Part shown: one piece after another, positions 33,234-45,697 of the stretch | Position numbering within the stretch: the stretch's first letter is position 1 | Layout of the letters: every line of letters starts with the position of its first letter | Source of the DNA: Myxococcales bacterium | GTDB taxonomy: Bacteria; Myxococcota_A; Polyangia; Haliangiales; Haliangiaceae | Length of the DNA: 64,000 nucleotides | Assembly (NCBI GenBank): GCA_016706545.1 | Contig: JADJJK010000036.1 | Coordinates: 13,917-77,916 of the forward strand | Reading direction: 5' to 3' | Position numbers and translations under genes: made by a program | The notes under the pieces: generated by a model | Told to the model about the DNA's origin: nothing | The model's database searches: none | What the model saw: only the letters and a program-made list of their open reading frames with translations

Positions 33234-33345
33234 AGAGGGCTCGTGCGCCTCATTGCCTGCTATCGCGAGGTGGATGCGCAGACGGACGCGGCGATGGGCG
33301 CTGCAGGTGGTCGGGCAAGGGGCGGCCGACGAAAGAGCGGGGCGA
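33234..33345 (-). pseudogene. second copy of the HNH gene's 3' end
   Basis: Nearly the same as 30708-30835 in the same orientation: GGGCTCGTGCGCCTCAT, CGACGGACGCGGCGATGGGC-like (here CAGACGGACGCGG...) and TGCAGGTGGTCGGGCAAGG are shared, with two short gaps. The first copy is the last 40 codons plus stop of the HNH gene. So the patch is probably left from a tandem duplicate of that gene. Beyond this segment the similarity stops. Confidence 0.7.
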
Positions 33346-33428
33346 CGCCGGGCCGGGTCTAAAAGACGGTCTAAAACCCGCCCCGGCGACAACCTCGCCC
33401 GTCGAGCCCAGCGGTGGCGGCGCGAAGC

Positions 33429-34676
33429 TCAGCGCAGCGGCGGGATGGTCTCGGCGCGGCGCGGCATGGGCGGCGGCGGCGACAGCACGGCGGCATGCAC
33501 CACCTCGCCGAGCCGCTTCATGCCCTCCTTGATGAGCTCAGGCGGCCGGTTCGAGAAGTTGAGGCGCACGAAGTCGCGCCGGATGTCATCGACGAAGAAG
33601 GCGCTGCCCGGCACGAAGGCGACCTGCTTGGCCAGCGCCTGGTGAAACAGGGCCTCGGCGTCCAGGCCGTGCGGGAGCTGCATCCACACGAACATGCCGC
33701 CGCTCGGGTCGACCCACGAGGTGCCAGCCGGCATGTACGTGCGCAAGGCCGAGATCATCGTCGCCGCGCGCTGTCCGTAGACCGAGCGCAGCCGCGCCAT
33801 GTGAGCGTCCAGGTCGAAGTCGCGCAGCAGCGTGGCCGTGGCGCGCTGCGCCAAGGTCGCGGTGTGCAGATCCGCCGCCTGCTTGACGATGGTGACCTTG
33901 CGGACCAGCGCCTCGTCGCCCGAGAGCCAGCCGATGCGCAGCCCAGGGGCCAGGGTCTTCGAGAACGTGCTGATGCGGAGCACGTTGCTAGAACCAAGCG
34001 CCGCCACCGCCGGCAGCGGCTCACCGCGGAAGATCAGCTCGCCGTACGGATCGTCCTCCAGCACCGCCACGCCATGCTTGTCCGCAAGGTGCGCGAGCAT
34101 GCGCCGCCGGGACATGGAGAGCGACGTGCCCTTGGGGTTCTGGAAGTTGGTGACCAGGTAGATGAGCTTGGGCCGGTGGGTGAGGATCAGCTCCTCCAGG
34201 TGCTCGACCTGCATGCCGTCGTCATCGCTGGGCACCGGCACGAGCTTGGCTTCGTACGCGGCGAACGCCTGCAGCGCCGCCAGGTACGTGGGGTTCTCGA
34301 CCAGGACCACGTCCCCCGGATCGACGAAGATGCGGGCCACCAGGTCGATGCCCTGCTGAGATCCGCTGGTGATGAGCACCTGGTTTGTCTTGGTGGCGAT
34401 GCCCTGACGAGTCAGGTGCGCGGAGATCCAGTCGCGCAGCGGGCCGTACCCTTCGGTCGTGCTGTACTGCAGCGCGTACGCGCCCTCGGAGCGCAGCACC
34501 TCGGCGTGCGCCGCCGCGATCTCTTCGACCGGGAACAGCTCCGGAGCGGGCAGACCGCCGGCGAACGAGAGCACGTCTGGACGCTCTGCCACCTTCAGGA
34601 TCTCGCGAACCGCCGACGGCTGCATCATCTCCATGCGACGGGCCAGGCGCGGGGCAACGGAAACGAGTGGCTTCAT
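33429..34676 (-). CDS. PLP-dependent aminotransferase (2-aminoadipate/LysN-like)
   Basis: 415 residues, class I/II aminotransferase fold. Segments in order: LSFAGGLPAPELFPVEE, YSTTEGYGPLRDWI, ITSGSQQGIDLVARIF, then NPKGTSLSMSRRRML and the PLP lysine in ISTFSKTLAPGLRIGW. This set is that of the aminoadipate/aromatic aminotransferase group related to MocR regulators. The exact amino-acid substrate cannot be read off. The ATG overlaps the stop of the Lrp-type regulator gene (ATGA), so the regulator probably controls it. Confidence 0.9.
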   Translation of the reverse strand: MKPLVSVAPRLARRMEMMQPSAVREILKVAERPDVLSFAGGLPAPELFPVEEIAAAHAEVLRSEGAYALQYSTTEGYGPLRDWISAHLTRQGIATKTNQVLITSGSQQGIDLVARIFVDPGDVVLVENPTYLAALQAFAAYEAKLVPVPSDDDGMQVEHLEELILTHRPKLIYLVTNFQNPKGTSLSMSRRRMLAHLADKHGVAVLEDDPYGELIFRGEPLPAVAALGSSNVLRISTFSKTLAPGLRIGWLSGDEALVRKVTIVKQAADLHTATLAQRATATLLRDFDLDAHMARLRSVYGQRAATMISALRTYMPAGTSWVDPSGGMFVWMQLPHGLDAEALFHQALAKQVAFVPGSAFFVDDIRRDFVRLNFSNRPPELIKEGMKRLGEVVHAAVLSPPPPMPRRAETIPPLR

Positions 34677-35242
34677 GGTCTTTCGTCTTTCTTCTGCGGA
34701 GCCCTGGCGGTGGACTTGGTGCCCACCTTGGCCAAGGACTCCCGGCTAGAGGAAGGTGTGCTGCGCCCTGCCGCCTTTCGCGGCTCTTCGGGGATAGAGG
34801 CCAGCACCGCGGTCTCTTCTTTGATGGAGGACAGAACGAGCGTCGTATTGGTGCGCGTCACTCCAGGTATCGTCCGGATCTCTTCCACGAGCAGGCGGTC
34901 AAGCGCGCGCGTGTTGTCCGTGCGGACCTTGATGATGTACGAGTCGATCCCGGCCACGCGGTGACACTCGAGAATGTCCGGCAGCGACGCGACCTTCTTG
35001 GCGAACTCGTCGAAATACCGCGGGTGCCCGACGCTGACCCCGATGAAAGCGGTGATGTCCTTGCCGAGTTGCTGCGGATCGACCCGGGCCACGTACGAGG
35101 TGATCACCGCGGAGTCTTCGAGCTTGCGGATGCGATCCGCCACGCTTGGCTGCGACAGCCGAACGCGCTTGGCGATCTCCTGCTGCGTGATGCGGGCATC
35201 CCGCTGCAGCAGGTCCAAGATCTGTCGGTCGATCGCGTCCAC
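34673..35242 (-). CDS. Lrp/AsnC-family transcriptional regulator
   Basis: 189 residues from a GTG. N-terminal helix-turn-helix MDAIDRQILDLLQRDARITQ then RLSQPSVADRIRKLE; then the ligand-binding RAM domain (TAFIGVSVGHPRYFDEF, VKVRTDNT-type strand, and IPGVTRTNTTLVLSSIKEE). It has a Lys/Ser-rich C-terminal tail of about 38 residues beyond the usual end. Co-transcribed with, and overlapping, the aminotransferase, so it likely senses an amino acid. A promoter with a palindrome lies directly upstream. Confidence 0.93.
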   Translation of the reverse strand: MDAIDRQILDLLQRDARITQQEIAKRVRLSQPSVADRIRKLEDSAVITSYVARVDPQQLGKDITAFIGVSVGHPRYFDEFAKKVASLPDILECHRVAGIDSYIIKVRTDNTRALDRLLVEEIRTIPGVTRTNTTLVLSSIKEETAVLASIPEEPRKAAGRSTPSSSRESLAKVGTKSTARAPQKKDERP

Positions 35243-35248
35243 CTGCCC

Positions 35249-35276
35249 ACTATAGAAGGAATCTGCCTTCCTTCAA
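35249..35276 (-). promoter_or_regulatory. promoter of the Lrp-aminotransferase pair (leaderless)
   Basis: On the minus strand TTGAAG and TATAGT are 16 bases apart, and the GTG start lies only 6 bases after the -10. Transcription would therefore begin at or within a base or two of the start codon, i.e. a leaderless mRNA; no ribosome-binding site is seen. Confidence 0.65.
35255..35274. promoter_or_regulatory. palindromic operator between -35 and -10
   Basis: GAAGGAA and TTCCTTC are a perfect 7-bp inverted repeat around a 6-base loop, filling the promoter spacer and overlapping the -35. A natural site for autoregulation by the adjacent Lrp-type protein; binding is inferred. Confidence 0.5.
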
Positions 35277-35363
35277 TTCGAAATCAGGCGAAGTGCGATC
35301 CCGCCGATAAAAGAAAGGCAGGCTCTGGCAACGCGGCGCGCCAGCAACGAAGCGGCTAACGCA

Positions 35364-35480
35364 GCGGCCGACGAAGCGCCCGACGAGGCGCCCGACGAAG
35401 CCGGCCCCGCTGCGTGGTTCCTTGAAACTCTCAGCTCGCGACGAGAAGCAGGGGCCCCGCGTCGCGTCGCGTCGCGTCGC
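35364..35480. repeat. 12-nt and 5-nt tandem repeats 3' of the ChaN-like gene
   Basis: Three 12-nt units GCGCCCGACGAA (35364-35399, first one diverged) and four GTCGC units (35461-35480) lie just downstream of the ChaN-like stop, in the gap before the Lrp promoter. Confidence 0.8.
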
Positions 35481-35499
35481 GACGAAGCGCGCGCGGCGC

Positions 35500-36678
35500 T
35501 TACTTGCTGGCCGCGGACGAGCCAGGCATGGTCATCACGAACAGGTAGTCGTTCTGCGGCTTGGCGAGCGCGGCGGCGACGTCATCGTCGCCGGTGTCGA
35601 CGATGGGCCGCACGGACAGGACCTCCGAGATGCCACGCCGCTTGACGCGCCCGACGACGGCCGTGTCGTGACAGTGACCGTTGCCCGCGATCACGACGGC
35701 GCGGTTAACCGGCGCCGCGCTCACCCAGCGCGCCGCGCCGTCGGCCATCGACTCGTCCCACAGCACCTGCACCGCGTAGATGCGGTCCGCGCTTGGCGCA
35801 GCAGGCGCGGCGTCCGGCGCAGGCGCGGCGCCCGGCGCAGGCGCGACGTGCGGTACGGGCGCAGGCGCAGGTGCGACGTGCGGTACGGGCGCAGGCGCAG
35901 GCGCGACGTGCGGCGCAGGCGCGGCGTCCGCAGCGGGCGCGGGCGCCGTCGCGTGAGGCGAGGAGTGCCCGCCGCCGCCCATCTCTGCCATCACGCCATC
36001 GAACCAGGTGCGGTGCGCGGCGTCGTCGAGGCGCAGCTCCGGCAAGGCCGCGCGCTCTTGCGGCGACAGCGAGTCGAGCCCCTGACGAGAGACGCGCTTC
36101 ACCAGCTCCTTGGCGGGGTTGAGCGCAACCAGCCGCCCCTGCGCCTTGATCACCCGCCCCAGGATGGGCCGATACATGGCGAAGTCGTAGCCCCAGCGCT
36201 CGGCCCAGCCGGTGCGAGACAAGAGCGCGCGCTCATCGATCCGCGCCGCCGCGTAGTCGTCGAGCACGCCCTGAAACGGGCGCTGGAACATCTCCATCGC
36301 CAGCGCGAGCTGCGGCTGCGGCTCCTGCGTCAGCTTCGAGACGACCTCTAGCTGAGCCCAGTGGTGGTGCGGGTTGGGGTGCTCCTCTCCGACGCACACC
36401 ACCTTGGCGGCGCCGAGCTTGGTCCAGAACTCCGCGGCGTCCACCTGGCGGCCGGTGCGCCCATCGAGGATCGAGTACGGCAGGCCCGCCGCCTCCACCC
36501 CGCTTGGGCCCGGGCTGGCCACCCCGCGATAGGCGCCGCCGCAGGCGCCGAGCCCCAGCGCTGCGAGCAGGAGCCCGAGCACGCTCGCTGGCCACGTCCC
36601 CGCGCGCCCCGACCGACGCGCCAGGACGGTGCTCGCGACGCCGCCAGGCAGCGGAAGAACATCTGCAAGATTCAGCAT
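35500..36678 (-). CDS. ChaN-family lipoprotein with Pro/His/Ala insert
   Basis: 392 residues. Lipobox LGLGACGG after a long N-region. The ChaN/haem-uptake fold is seen as KVVCVGEEHPNPHHHWAQLE, LALAMEMFQRPFQGVLDDY and RLVALNPAKELVKRV, with the late GNGHCHDT region. ChaN proteins bind haem or iron in the outer membrane; the His residues of the first motif (EEHPNPHHH) would be ligands. Between the halves is a repeat region of APAPAPVPHV units (about 250-300). The ATG at 36678 is preferred; a TTG start lies 9 bases upstream. Confidence 0.82.
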   Translation of the reverse strand: MLNLADVLPLPGGVASTVLARRSGRAGTWPASVLGLLLAALGLGACGGAYRGVASPGPSGVEAAGLPYSILDGRTGRQVDAAEFWTKLGAAKVVCVGEEHPNPHHHWAQLEVVSKLTQEPQPQLALAMEMFQRPFQGVLDDYAAARIDERALLSRTGWAERWGYDFAMYRPILGRVIKAQGRLVALNPAKELVKRVSRQGLDSLSPQERAALPELRLDDAAHRTWFDGVMAEMGGGGHSSPHATAPAPAADAAPAPHVAPAPAPVPHVAPAPAPVPHVAPAPGAAPAPDAAPAAPSADRIYAVQVLWDESMADGAARWVSAAPVNRAVVIAGNGHCHDTAVVGRVKRRGISEVLSVRPIVDTGDDDVAAALAKPQNDYLFVMTMPGSSAASK

Positions 36679-37006
36679 GAGCGGCAATCTAGCCTGGATC
36701 GACGCCGGCGAAGCCCCCTTTGCGCTCAGGCCTGACCGCGCCAGGCGACGCGCCGGCGACGCGCGCGCGCCCCAAGGCTGCCGCGCCCGGGGGCGTTTTT
36801 GACGAAATTCTCATGCGTTACGAAAAGGCGCTCGGGCGCGTCGTTGGGCTGGGCGCGTGCTCGGGCACGTCCTGCCGGGCCTCGCGGCGGCCCGGCGTCG
36901 TCAGCGGGACATGGCGGCGCGCCCGCCCCGGCGCCGGCCGCCCTTTTCTCCCCGCTGGAGGCCGGCGCGCTTGTGCGTTGCCTCCCCAAGAGTACACTGC
37001 GCGGCC
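36679..37006. other. 328-bp divergent intergenic
   Basis: Between divergent ChaN-like and EttA genes. No gene seen. It holds a GC-rich stem followed by GTTTTT near 36790-36800 and an AT-rich patch just after it (36797-36828); the EttA promoter is close to the right end. Confidence 0.65.
36971..36998 (+). promoter_or_regulatory. candidate leaderless promoter of ettA
   Basis: TTGTGC, 16 bases, TACACT, then 8 bases to the ATG. The spacing implies that transcription starts within about 3 bases of the start codon; no Shine-Dalgarno sequence precedes the ATG. Confidence 0.45.
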
Positions 37007-38686
<1,680 letters not shown>

Positions 38687-38722
38687 GGGCGCGGCCTCCT
38701 GGCGAGAGGCGAACCGCCGTCC

Positions 38723-39745
38723 TCAGAGCACGAGGCGGAGGCCGAAGCTGACGCTGGCCGCTGGCGTCTGCGAGACGTTGCCCTGGGTGAAGATCTTGAG
38801 CTTCCACAGGTTGAGCTGGAGCCCCAGCAGCGCGCGCATCGCCGCTGGGCTGCCGGTGTTCTCGCCGGAGGCGTTCACCTGGGCGCTGCCCACGTCCACG
38901 CCGCCGGTGGTGGTGCGGATGGCGCCGGTGAGCGCGGCGTCCACCGTGCTCTTGCCAGCGGTGAAGTCGATGCCGGCGCCAGCGTAGACGCTGAGGATGC
39001 CCAAAAACCGCAGGCCGGTGCTGGCCTCGACCGGGACGGTGACCGCGTTGGAGCCAAGCTCGAAGCGCCCGGTGGAGTCCATCGTCATGTCGACCGCCGT
39101 CGCGCCCGCGCCCGTTGGAAAGCTGTTGGTGAGCGCGTCGCGCGCCTCCAGCGACCAGCGCGTGTACTCGACGCCCGAGGTGACGTCCAGGCCGGTCCAG
39201 CGAAACGCCCGCGCGGCGCCGCTATCCCCCGCGGGCTGGATCAGCTTGACCTGCAAGTGAGCGCCCGCGCTGGTCAGGTGCCCGCTGAGCCGATCGGTGG
39301 ACGCGGAGTGGTAGAAGCCGTTGGCGTACACCGTCCATCGCGGCAGGCCCATCTCGGCCAGGTTCGCGCCCAGCATGAAGCCGAGGTTTGGGGCGACGCC
39401 GGCGGTGGGCCGGTCCTCTTCAAGCAGGTTCTTCGAGGAGATCGCGGCGTTGCCGCCCAGCCCGATGATGAAACTCGACGGCACGGAGACGTAGTCCACC
39501 GCCAGGCCGCGCTGGGAGAACGCGGTGGCGTCCGTGAACGAGCGAAGAAATCCCGGCACGTCGTTGGTCTGAAAGGCGTCGTCGACCTCCGCCTTGATCT
39601 CGGCCGCGAGCTGCTCCGGCGAGCTGCCCTGAGAGGCGGCGATGAGGCGCCCTTCCGGCGTCAAGGTCACCGTGACCGAGGCGTCCGCCCTGACCACAGC
39701 GGGACACAAGAGAAGCAGCGACGACACAACGAAAGCCAAGCGCAT
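38723..39745 (-). CDS. secreted protein, probable outer-membrane barrel
   Basis: 340 residues with a signal peptide (LAFVVSSLLLLCPAVVRA). The body has many short amphipathic beta-strands with glycine turns (GVAPNLGFMLGANLAEMG, SVYAGAGIDFTAGK) and ends in SVSFGLRLVL, consistent with a barrel. No named family recognised. It converges with ettA (36-base gap). Confidence 0.72.
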   Translation of the reverse strand: MRLAFVVSSLLLLCPAVVRADASVTVTLTPEGRLIAASQGSSPEQLAAEIKAEVDDAFQTNDVPGFLRSFTDATAFSQRGLAVDYVSVPSSFIIGLGGNAAISSKNLLEEDRPTAGVAPNLGFMLGANLAEMGLPRWTVYANGFYHSASTDRLSGHLTSAGAHLQVKLIQPAGDSGAARAFRWTGLDVTSGVEYTRWSLEARDALTNSFPTGAGATAVDMTMDSTGRFELGSNAVTVPVEASTGLRFLGILSVYAGAGIDFTAGKSTVDAALTGAIRTTTGGVDVGSAQVNASGENTGSPAAMRALLGLQLNLWKLKIFTQGNVSQTPAASVSFGLRLVL

Positions 39746-39996
39746 CGCCTGATGGTACCCGACATCCGGCAGATCACGCTCCACAAGTGCAGCCCTCCGC
39801 AGAAAAGCGGACCTGCCCCAGTCCGTTCTCTGCACAGCGGCCACGCTGCCGTGACGCTCCGCACGATCGAGCGACCGTCAGGCGGCCCGGGCGGCTTGGC
39901 CCCGCCGCCCCCCGCCGCCCCCCGCCGGTCTGCGCCTGCGGCCCGCCTCAGCCTACGCCCGGCCGGCCCGCCTTCAGCCCAAGGCCGCGCCAGCCA

Positions 39997-42196
39997 TCAC
40001 GGGCGTCTGGGCACCGCCACCAGGATCTCTCCGCTACGCGGCCGCTGCACATCCAGGCCATCGCCAGGCTGCACCCGCGCCACCACCAACGTGACGTCGT
40101 CCGCGAGCGCGAGGCCGCCGCGGTGGACCGTGACCGCGTCCAGCAAGCGCGTCAGCACGACGTCCGGATCGCCCTGCGCCGCCGGGCTGCGGAGCAGGCG
40201 CTGCAGCCGCCGGTCGCCAAACAGCTCACCTGCCGGGTTGGCGGCTTCGGTGTAGCCGTCGGTGTACCAGAGGATCAGATCCCCCGGCGCGACCGCCTTG
40301 CGCGACACCCTGGAGCTTGGCGGGTGACCACCGCCCAGCGCATGTCCGCGAGCGACCAGCGCCTCCAGCTCGCCCTGGCCCGCGGCGAGACCGCCGCGGA
40401 TGAGGTACGGCGCGGTGTGCCCCGCGTTGACGAAGCTCACCTGGCCGGCGTTCGCGTCGACGATGGCGGCCACACAGCTCATGTGCAGCCGCTCGGCGCC
40501 GACCCGGCGCACCGCGGCGTCGAGCCGCTCCACCCAGCACGGGGAGATCCAGCGCATCACCCAGCGCGCGCACCGTCACGTCGCAGGCGCCGCGCGCCGC
40601 GGCGGTGACCAGCGCCGCGGGGACGCCGTGGCCGGTCACGTCCCCCACCACCACCAGCGCGCGGCTTGGCCCCACGTCATAGACCGCCCAGAAGTCGCCG
40701 CCGCACTCGGTGGCCGGCAGCCACGCGCCCGCGACCCGCACCCTCCCGAGCTGCCGGCAGGCATGAGCGGGCAAGTAGGCGGCCTGCATCTGCGCGGCGA
40801 GCTCCACGTCGCGCGAGAGCGCCGCGCGCTCACGCACCTGGCGGACGATGCGCAGGTACGCCAGCGCCTCGGTGGTGCGTTCGGCCAGCAGCGTGACGAA
40901 GTGCCGGCGCGCCCCCACCACCGCGCGATCGCCGCCCACCACCAAGAGGCCCAGCAGCTCGTCGCGAGCGCGCAGCGGAACGATCATGCGTGCGCCGTGC
41001 GCCTGAAACAGGGCGTCGAGCGAGGGCCGCAGGCCCATCGGCACCGAGAGCCCGGGATCGTCGATGGACACCAGCCCCTGCCCGGTCAGCCAGCCCACCA
41101 GCCGAGGGTCTGGCGCGGCCGTGTCCGCCAGCCTTTGCCCGCCGGCGCTCCAGCCCCAGTCCGAGCCGGACGGCATCAGCAGGGTCACCGGCGCCGACAC
41201 CCCGATCTCGGCGATCCTGGGGATCAAGGCGTCGAGCTGCTCCTGCGACTCCACCTCCCGAAAGCGAGCGGCGAACTGGGACAGGAAGCGCTCGCGCGTG
41301 CCCCGCGCGACTCGCGCGCCGCGCGTTATCAGCACGGCCACCACCACCGCCAGGTGGACGCTGGCGAACGCGCCAACGAGCGCCACTGCTTGCCCCCACC
41401 ACGGCAGCGCGCCGTCGAACAAAGCCAGCACGCCCCATCCCAGGAGCAACGCGCCGACCACGTGGATCACCGCCTCGGGCGCGCGAGTGTCGATGGCCCG
41501 CGCGCGCAGCAGATCCTCGATGACCAGGGCGCGCAGCATCAGGACGCTGCCGATGCCCAGGAGCGACCAGGCCAGCGGGAACCAGCTCTGGTAGTACACG
41601 GCGACCACGTCCAGAAGGCCCAGCGAGGTCACGCCGTGCGCGACCCAGACCCGGCGGAGCTGACGTCGCTGCGCCCCTCCCGCCGCGCTCTGGGCCCCGC
41701 GCACCAGGCCAAGCTGGCCGCCGAGCGCGATCACCACCACGACGGCCAGCCACAACGGCGCCAGCGGGCCGGGCCGCGGGAACCAGAACCCGTAGCGGGA
41801 GAAGGCCACCGTCTCGATGAACCATGGGGTCAAAGCGCACGTCACGAAGACCACGAGGCTCGCCGACAGCATCACGACGCGCTGCGTCTGAGAGCGACGA
41901 CCTACGATGGCGAGCCGAAACGCCAGCCCGGCCGACGCCGACAGCGGGACCAACGCGACCGCGACCCGAAACCACGTGGTGGCCAACGCCGGGTCGGTGA
42001 GCGACGGCGCCAGCACCATGATGATCGCGTAGGGCACCAGCGCCACGCAGTGGACGAGGAACCAGCCGCGTAGCTCCGCCGCGCCGCGGACCGCGGCGGC
42101 ATAGGCGATGACCACCAGCAGCGCCACCAGGGCGATCCCGGGCGGCACCGACAAGAGCGATGGCCGGAAGTGCCCGGCGAACAGCATCGCGTCCAT
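39997..42196 (-). pseudogene. membrane SpoIIE-type Ser/Thr phosphatase with one frameshift
   Basis: About 732 residues when corrected. The first part has eight or nine membrane helices (7TM-receptor-like), then a GAF-like region (about 330-465), then a PP2C/SpoIIE domain (ECGGDFWAVYD, VVVGDVTGHGVPAALVTAA) whose C-terminal half (VSFVNAGHTAPYLIR, LILWYTDGYTEAANP, ADDVTLVV) continues in another frame. The frames meet at a CCC run near 40533-40535. Removing one base gives LDLPVLVERLDAAV and a continuous domain. Partner regulators (anti-anti-sigma) are not adjacent, but the divergent protein kinase is. Start at the ATG at 42196. The lesion may be a consensus error. Confidence 0.85.
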
Positions 42197-42346
42197 CGGC
42201 GATACTCTACCGCAGGAGGTCTGGGGTCGCGCTGTACCCCAGCGCACAACGCGGACGCAGGGACCTGGTCCGGCTCACCAAAACCGCGGCGCAAGGCCAA
42301 GCGGGGAGTCTTTCGATACCCTGCCCGGCGGCGGGCCTTCGCTGTG

Positions 42347-44098
<1,752 letters not shown>

Positions 44099-44233
44099 CC
44101 TCCGCCCCTGGCCGCCGCGACGTCCGGAGGCTTGCGCGACCTGCGACCTGCGCGACCCACACGATCCGCGCTCCAGCTCGGGCCGCCGGCACGATGGCCT
44201 TGCGGCGGTGCCGCCGCGCCGCTACGGTCGTCG

Positions 44234-45697
44234 ATGATGGCCGAGCCTTGTCTGTCTCGTGAATGTGGTCGACCGCGGCGGCTCCGACGCGCCTTGACCT
44301 TCGCCCTGCTGACCGCGAGCCTGCTGGCGGCGACCAGCGGCTGGTCAGCCCCCGGCGATGCCGCGCCAGCGGCGCTGCCGATCCCCGCGCCTCCTCCCGG
44401 GAAGGCGGGCGGCGCGGATCCGCAGATCCGTCACGAGCTGTACACGCTGCCCAACGGGCTCCAGGTGCTGCTGGTGCCCGACAGCACGGTGCCGCTGGTG
44501 GCCGTCTCGGTCTGGTACCACGTGGGCTCGGGCCACGAGACCTTCGGCAAGAGCGGGTTCGCGCACCTGTTCGAGCACATGTTGTTTCAGGGCTCCAAGA
44601 ACGTCGGCATGGACCGCCACTTCGACATCCTCAAGAAGGCGGGGAGCTCGATGGTCAACGGCACGACCAACCTCGACCGCACGAACTACTACGCGGTCGT
44701 CCCCTCGCACCACCTGGAGACGGCGCTGTGGCTGGAGAGCGATCGCATGGGGCACCTCTTGCCCCTGCTCACCACCAAGAGCCTGCGCAACCAGATCGAC
44801 GTCGTGCGCAACGAGCGCCGACAGCGCTATGACAACGTGCCCTACGGCCTTGGCCGGATGCACCTGGCCTCCGCGCTCTATCCCGATAGCCATCCCTATC
44901 GCTACCTGACGATCGGTCGGCACGAGGATCTCGAGCGCGCGTCGCTTGAAGACGTGGTGGCGTTCTACAAGACCTGGTATGTCCCGGCCAACGCGACCTT
45001 GGCGATCGGCGGCGACTTCGACGTCGCCGCCACCAAGGCCCTGGTGACGAAGTGGTTTGGCGCCTTCCCCGCCAGCGACAAGCCCAAGCTGTTGCCGGTG
45101 CCGCCGCCGGTGGTGACCGCTCGAGAGCTGGTCCAGAGCGACGCCCTGGCCAAGCTGCGGATGCTGCAGCTCGCGTGGATCTCCCCCGCCAACTACGCGG
45201 CCGACGACGCCGAGCTGGATCTCGCCGCCAACGCGCTGGGCGACGAGGGCACCGGGCGCCTGTACCGGATCTTGGTCCACGAGCGCCAGCTCGCACAGAG
45301 CGTCTCGGCGACCCAGCTTGGCGCTGGCTTCTCCGGCGTGTTCTCCATCAACGTCATGCTGCGCCCCGAGGCCGACGTCGATGAGGTCCGCCGCCTCGTC
45401 GCCCAGGAGGTGGAGCGGATCGCCCGTGAGCCGCTGGGCGCACGCGAGCTGGCCCGCGCCGTGATCGCCTTCGAGTCGAGCGCGCTCTACGGGCTGGAGG
45501 ACCTGCTGGGCCGCGTCGAGCGGCTGCAGGGCTACAACCACTACCTCGGCTCCCCGGATCGAATGACCTGGGACCTCGACCGCTACCGCACCACCACCGC
45601 CGAGCGCGTCCGCGCCGCCGTCGCGCGCCACCTCGCGCCCACGCGCATGGTCTCGGTGCTCACCAAGCCCGCCGCCGCGCAGGACAAGACGCCATGA
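44234..45697 (+). CDS. M16-family zinc peptidase, catalytic subunit
   Basis: 487 residues with a signal peptide (LTFALLTASLLAATSGWSA). The inverted zinc motif HLFEH is at residues 111-115 and the third ligand is in VVRNERRQRYDN; MLFQGSKNVG and NGTTNLDRTNYYAVVP are family segments. Two M16 domains fold together. Works in the periplasm on small peptides. Overlaps its neighbour by four bases (ATGA), which carries no zinc site, so the two likely form a heterodimer. Confidence 0.92.
   Translation: MMAEPCLSRECGRPRRLRRALTFALLTASLLAATSGWSAPGDAAPAALPIPAPPPGKAGGADPQIRHELYTLPNGLQVLLVPDSTVPLVAVSVWYHVGSGHETFGKSGFAHLFEHMLFQGSKNVGMDRHFDILKKAGSSMVNGTTNLDRTNYYAVVPSHHLETALWLESDRMGHLLPLLTTKSLRNQIDVVRNERRQRYDNVPYGLGRMHLASALYPDSHPYRYLTIGRHEDLERASLEDVVAFYKTWYVPANATLAIGGDFDVAATKALVTKWFGAFPASDKPKLLPVPPPVVTARELVQSDALAKLRMLQLAWISPANYAADDAELDLAANALGDEGTGRLYRILVHERQLAQSVSATQLGAGFSGVFSINVMLRPEADVDEVRRLVAQEVERIAREPLGARELARAVIAFESSALYGLEDLLGRVERLQGYNHYLGSPDRMTWDLDRYRTTTAERVRAAVARHLAPTRMVSVLTKPAAAQDKTP

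Larger units (their letters stand above)
32563..33428. other. ~870-bp non-coding stretch with repeats and AT-rich patch
   Basis: Contains no credible gene. In order: an AT-rich patch (about 32650-32700) with several ATATCT/GATATC elements, in a genome otherwise near 70% GC, possibly the HNH gene's promoter region; CGCGGAAACC/CGCGGAAACG copies (32756-32781); a 19-nt tandem repeat (33099-33188); and a relic of the HNH gene's 3' end (33234-33345). Confidence 0.7.

Noticed and set aside
30680..33428. Mobile element or insertion sequence around the HNH gene
   Set aside because: No transposase, no terminal inverted repeats and no target duplication seen. The direct copy is of the gene's own 3' end, so a tandem duplicate is simpler.
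40400..42073. 557-residue open frame opposite the SpoIIE phosphatase
   Set aside because: Composition typical of shadow frames; no homology.
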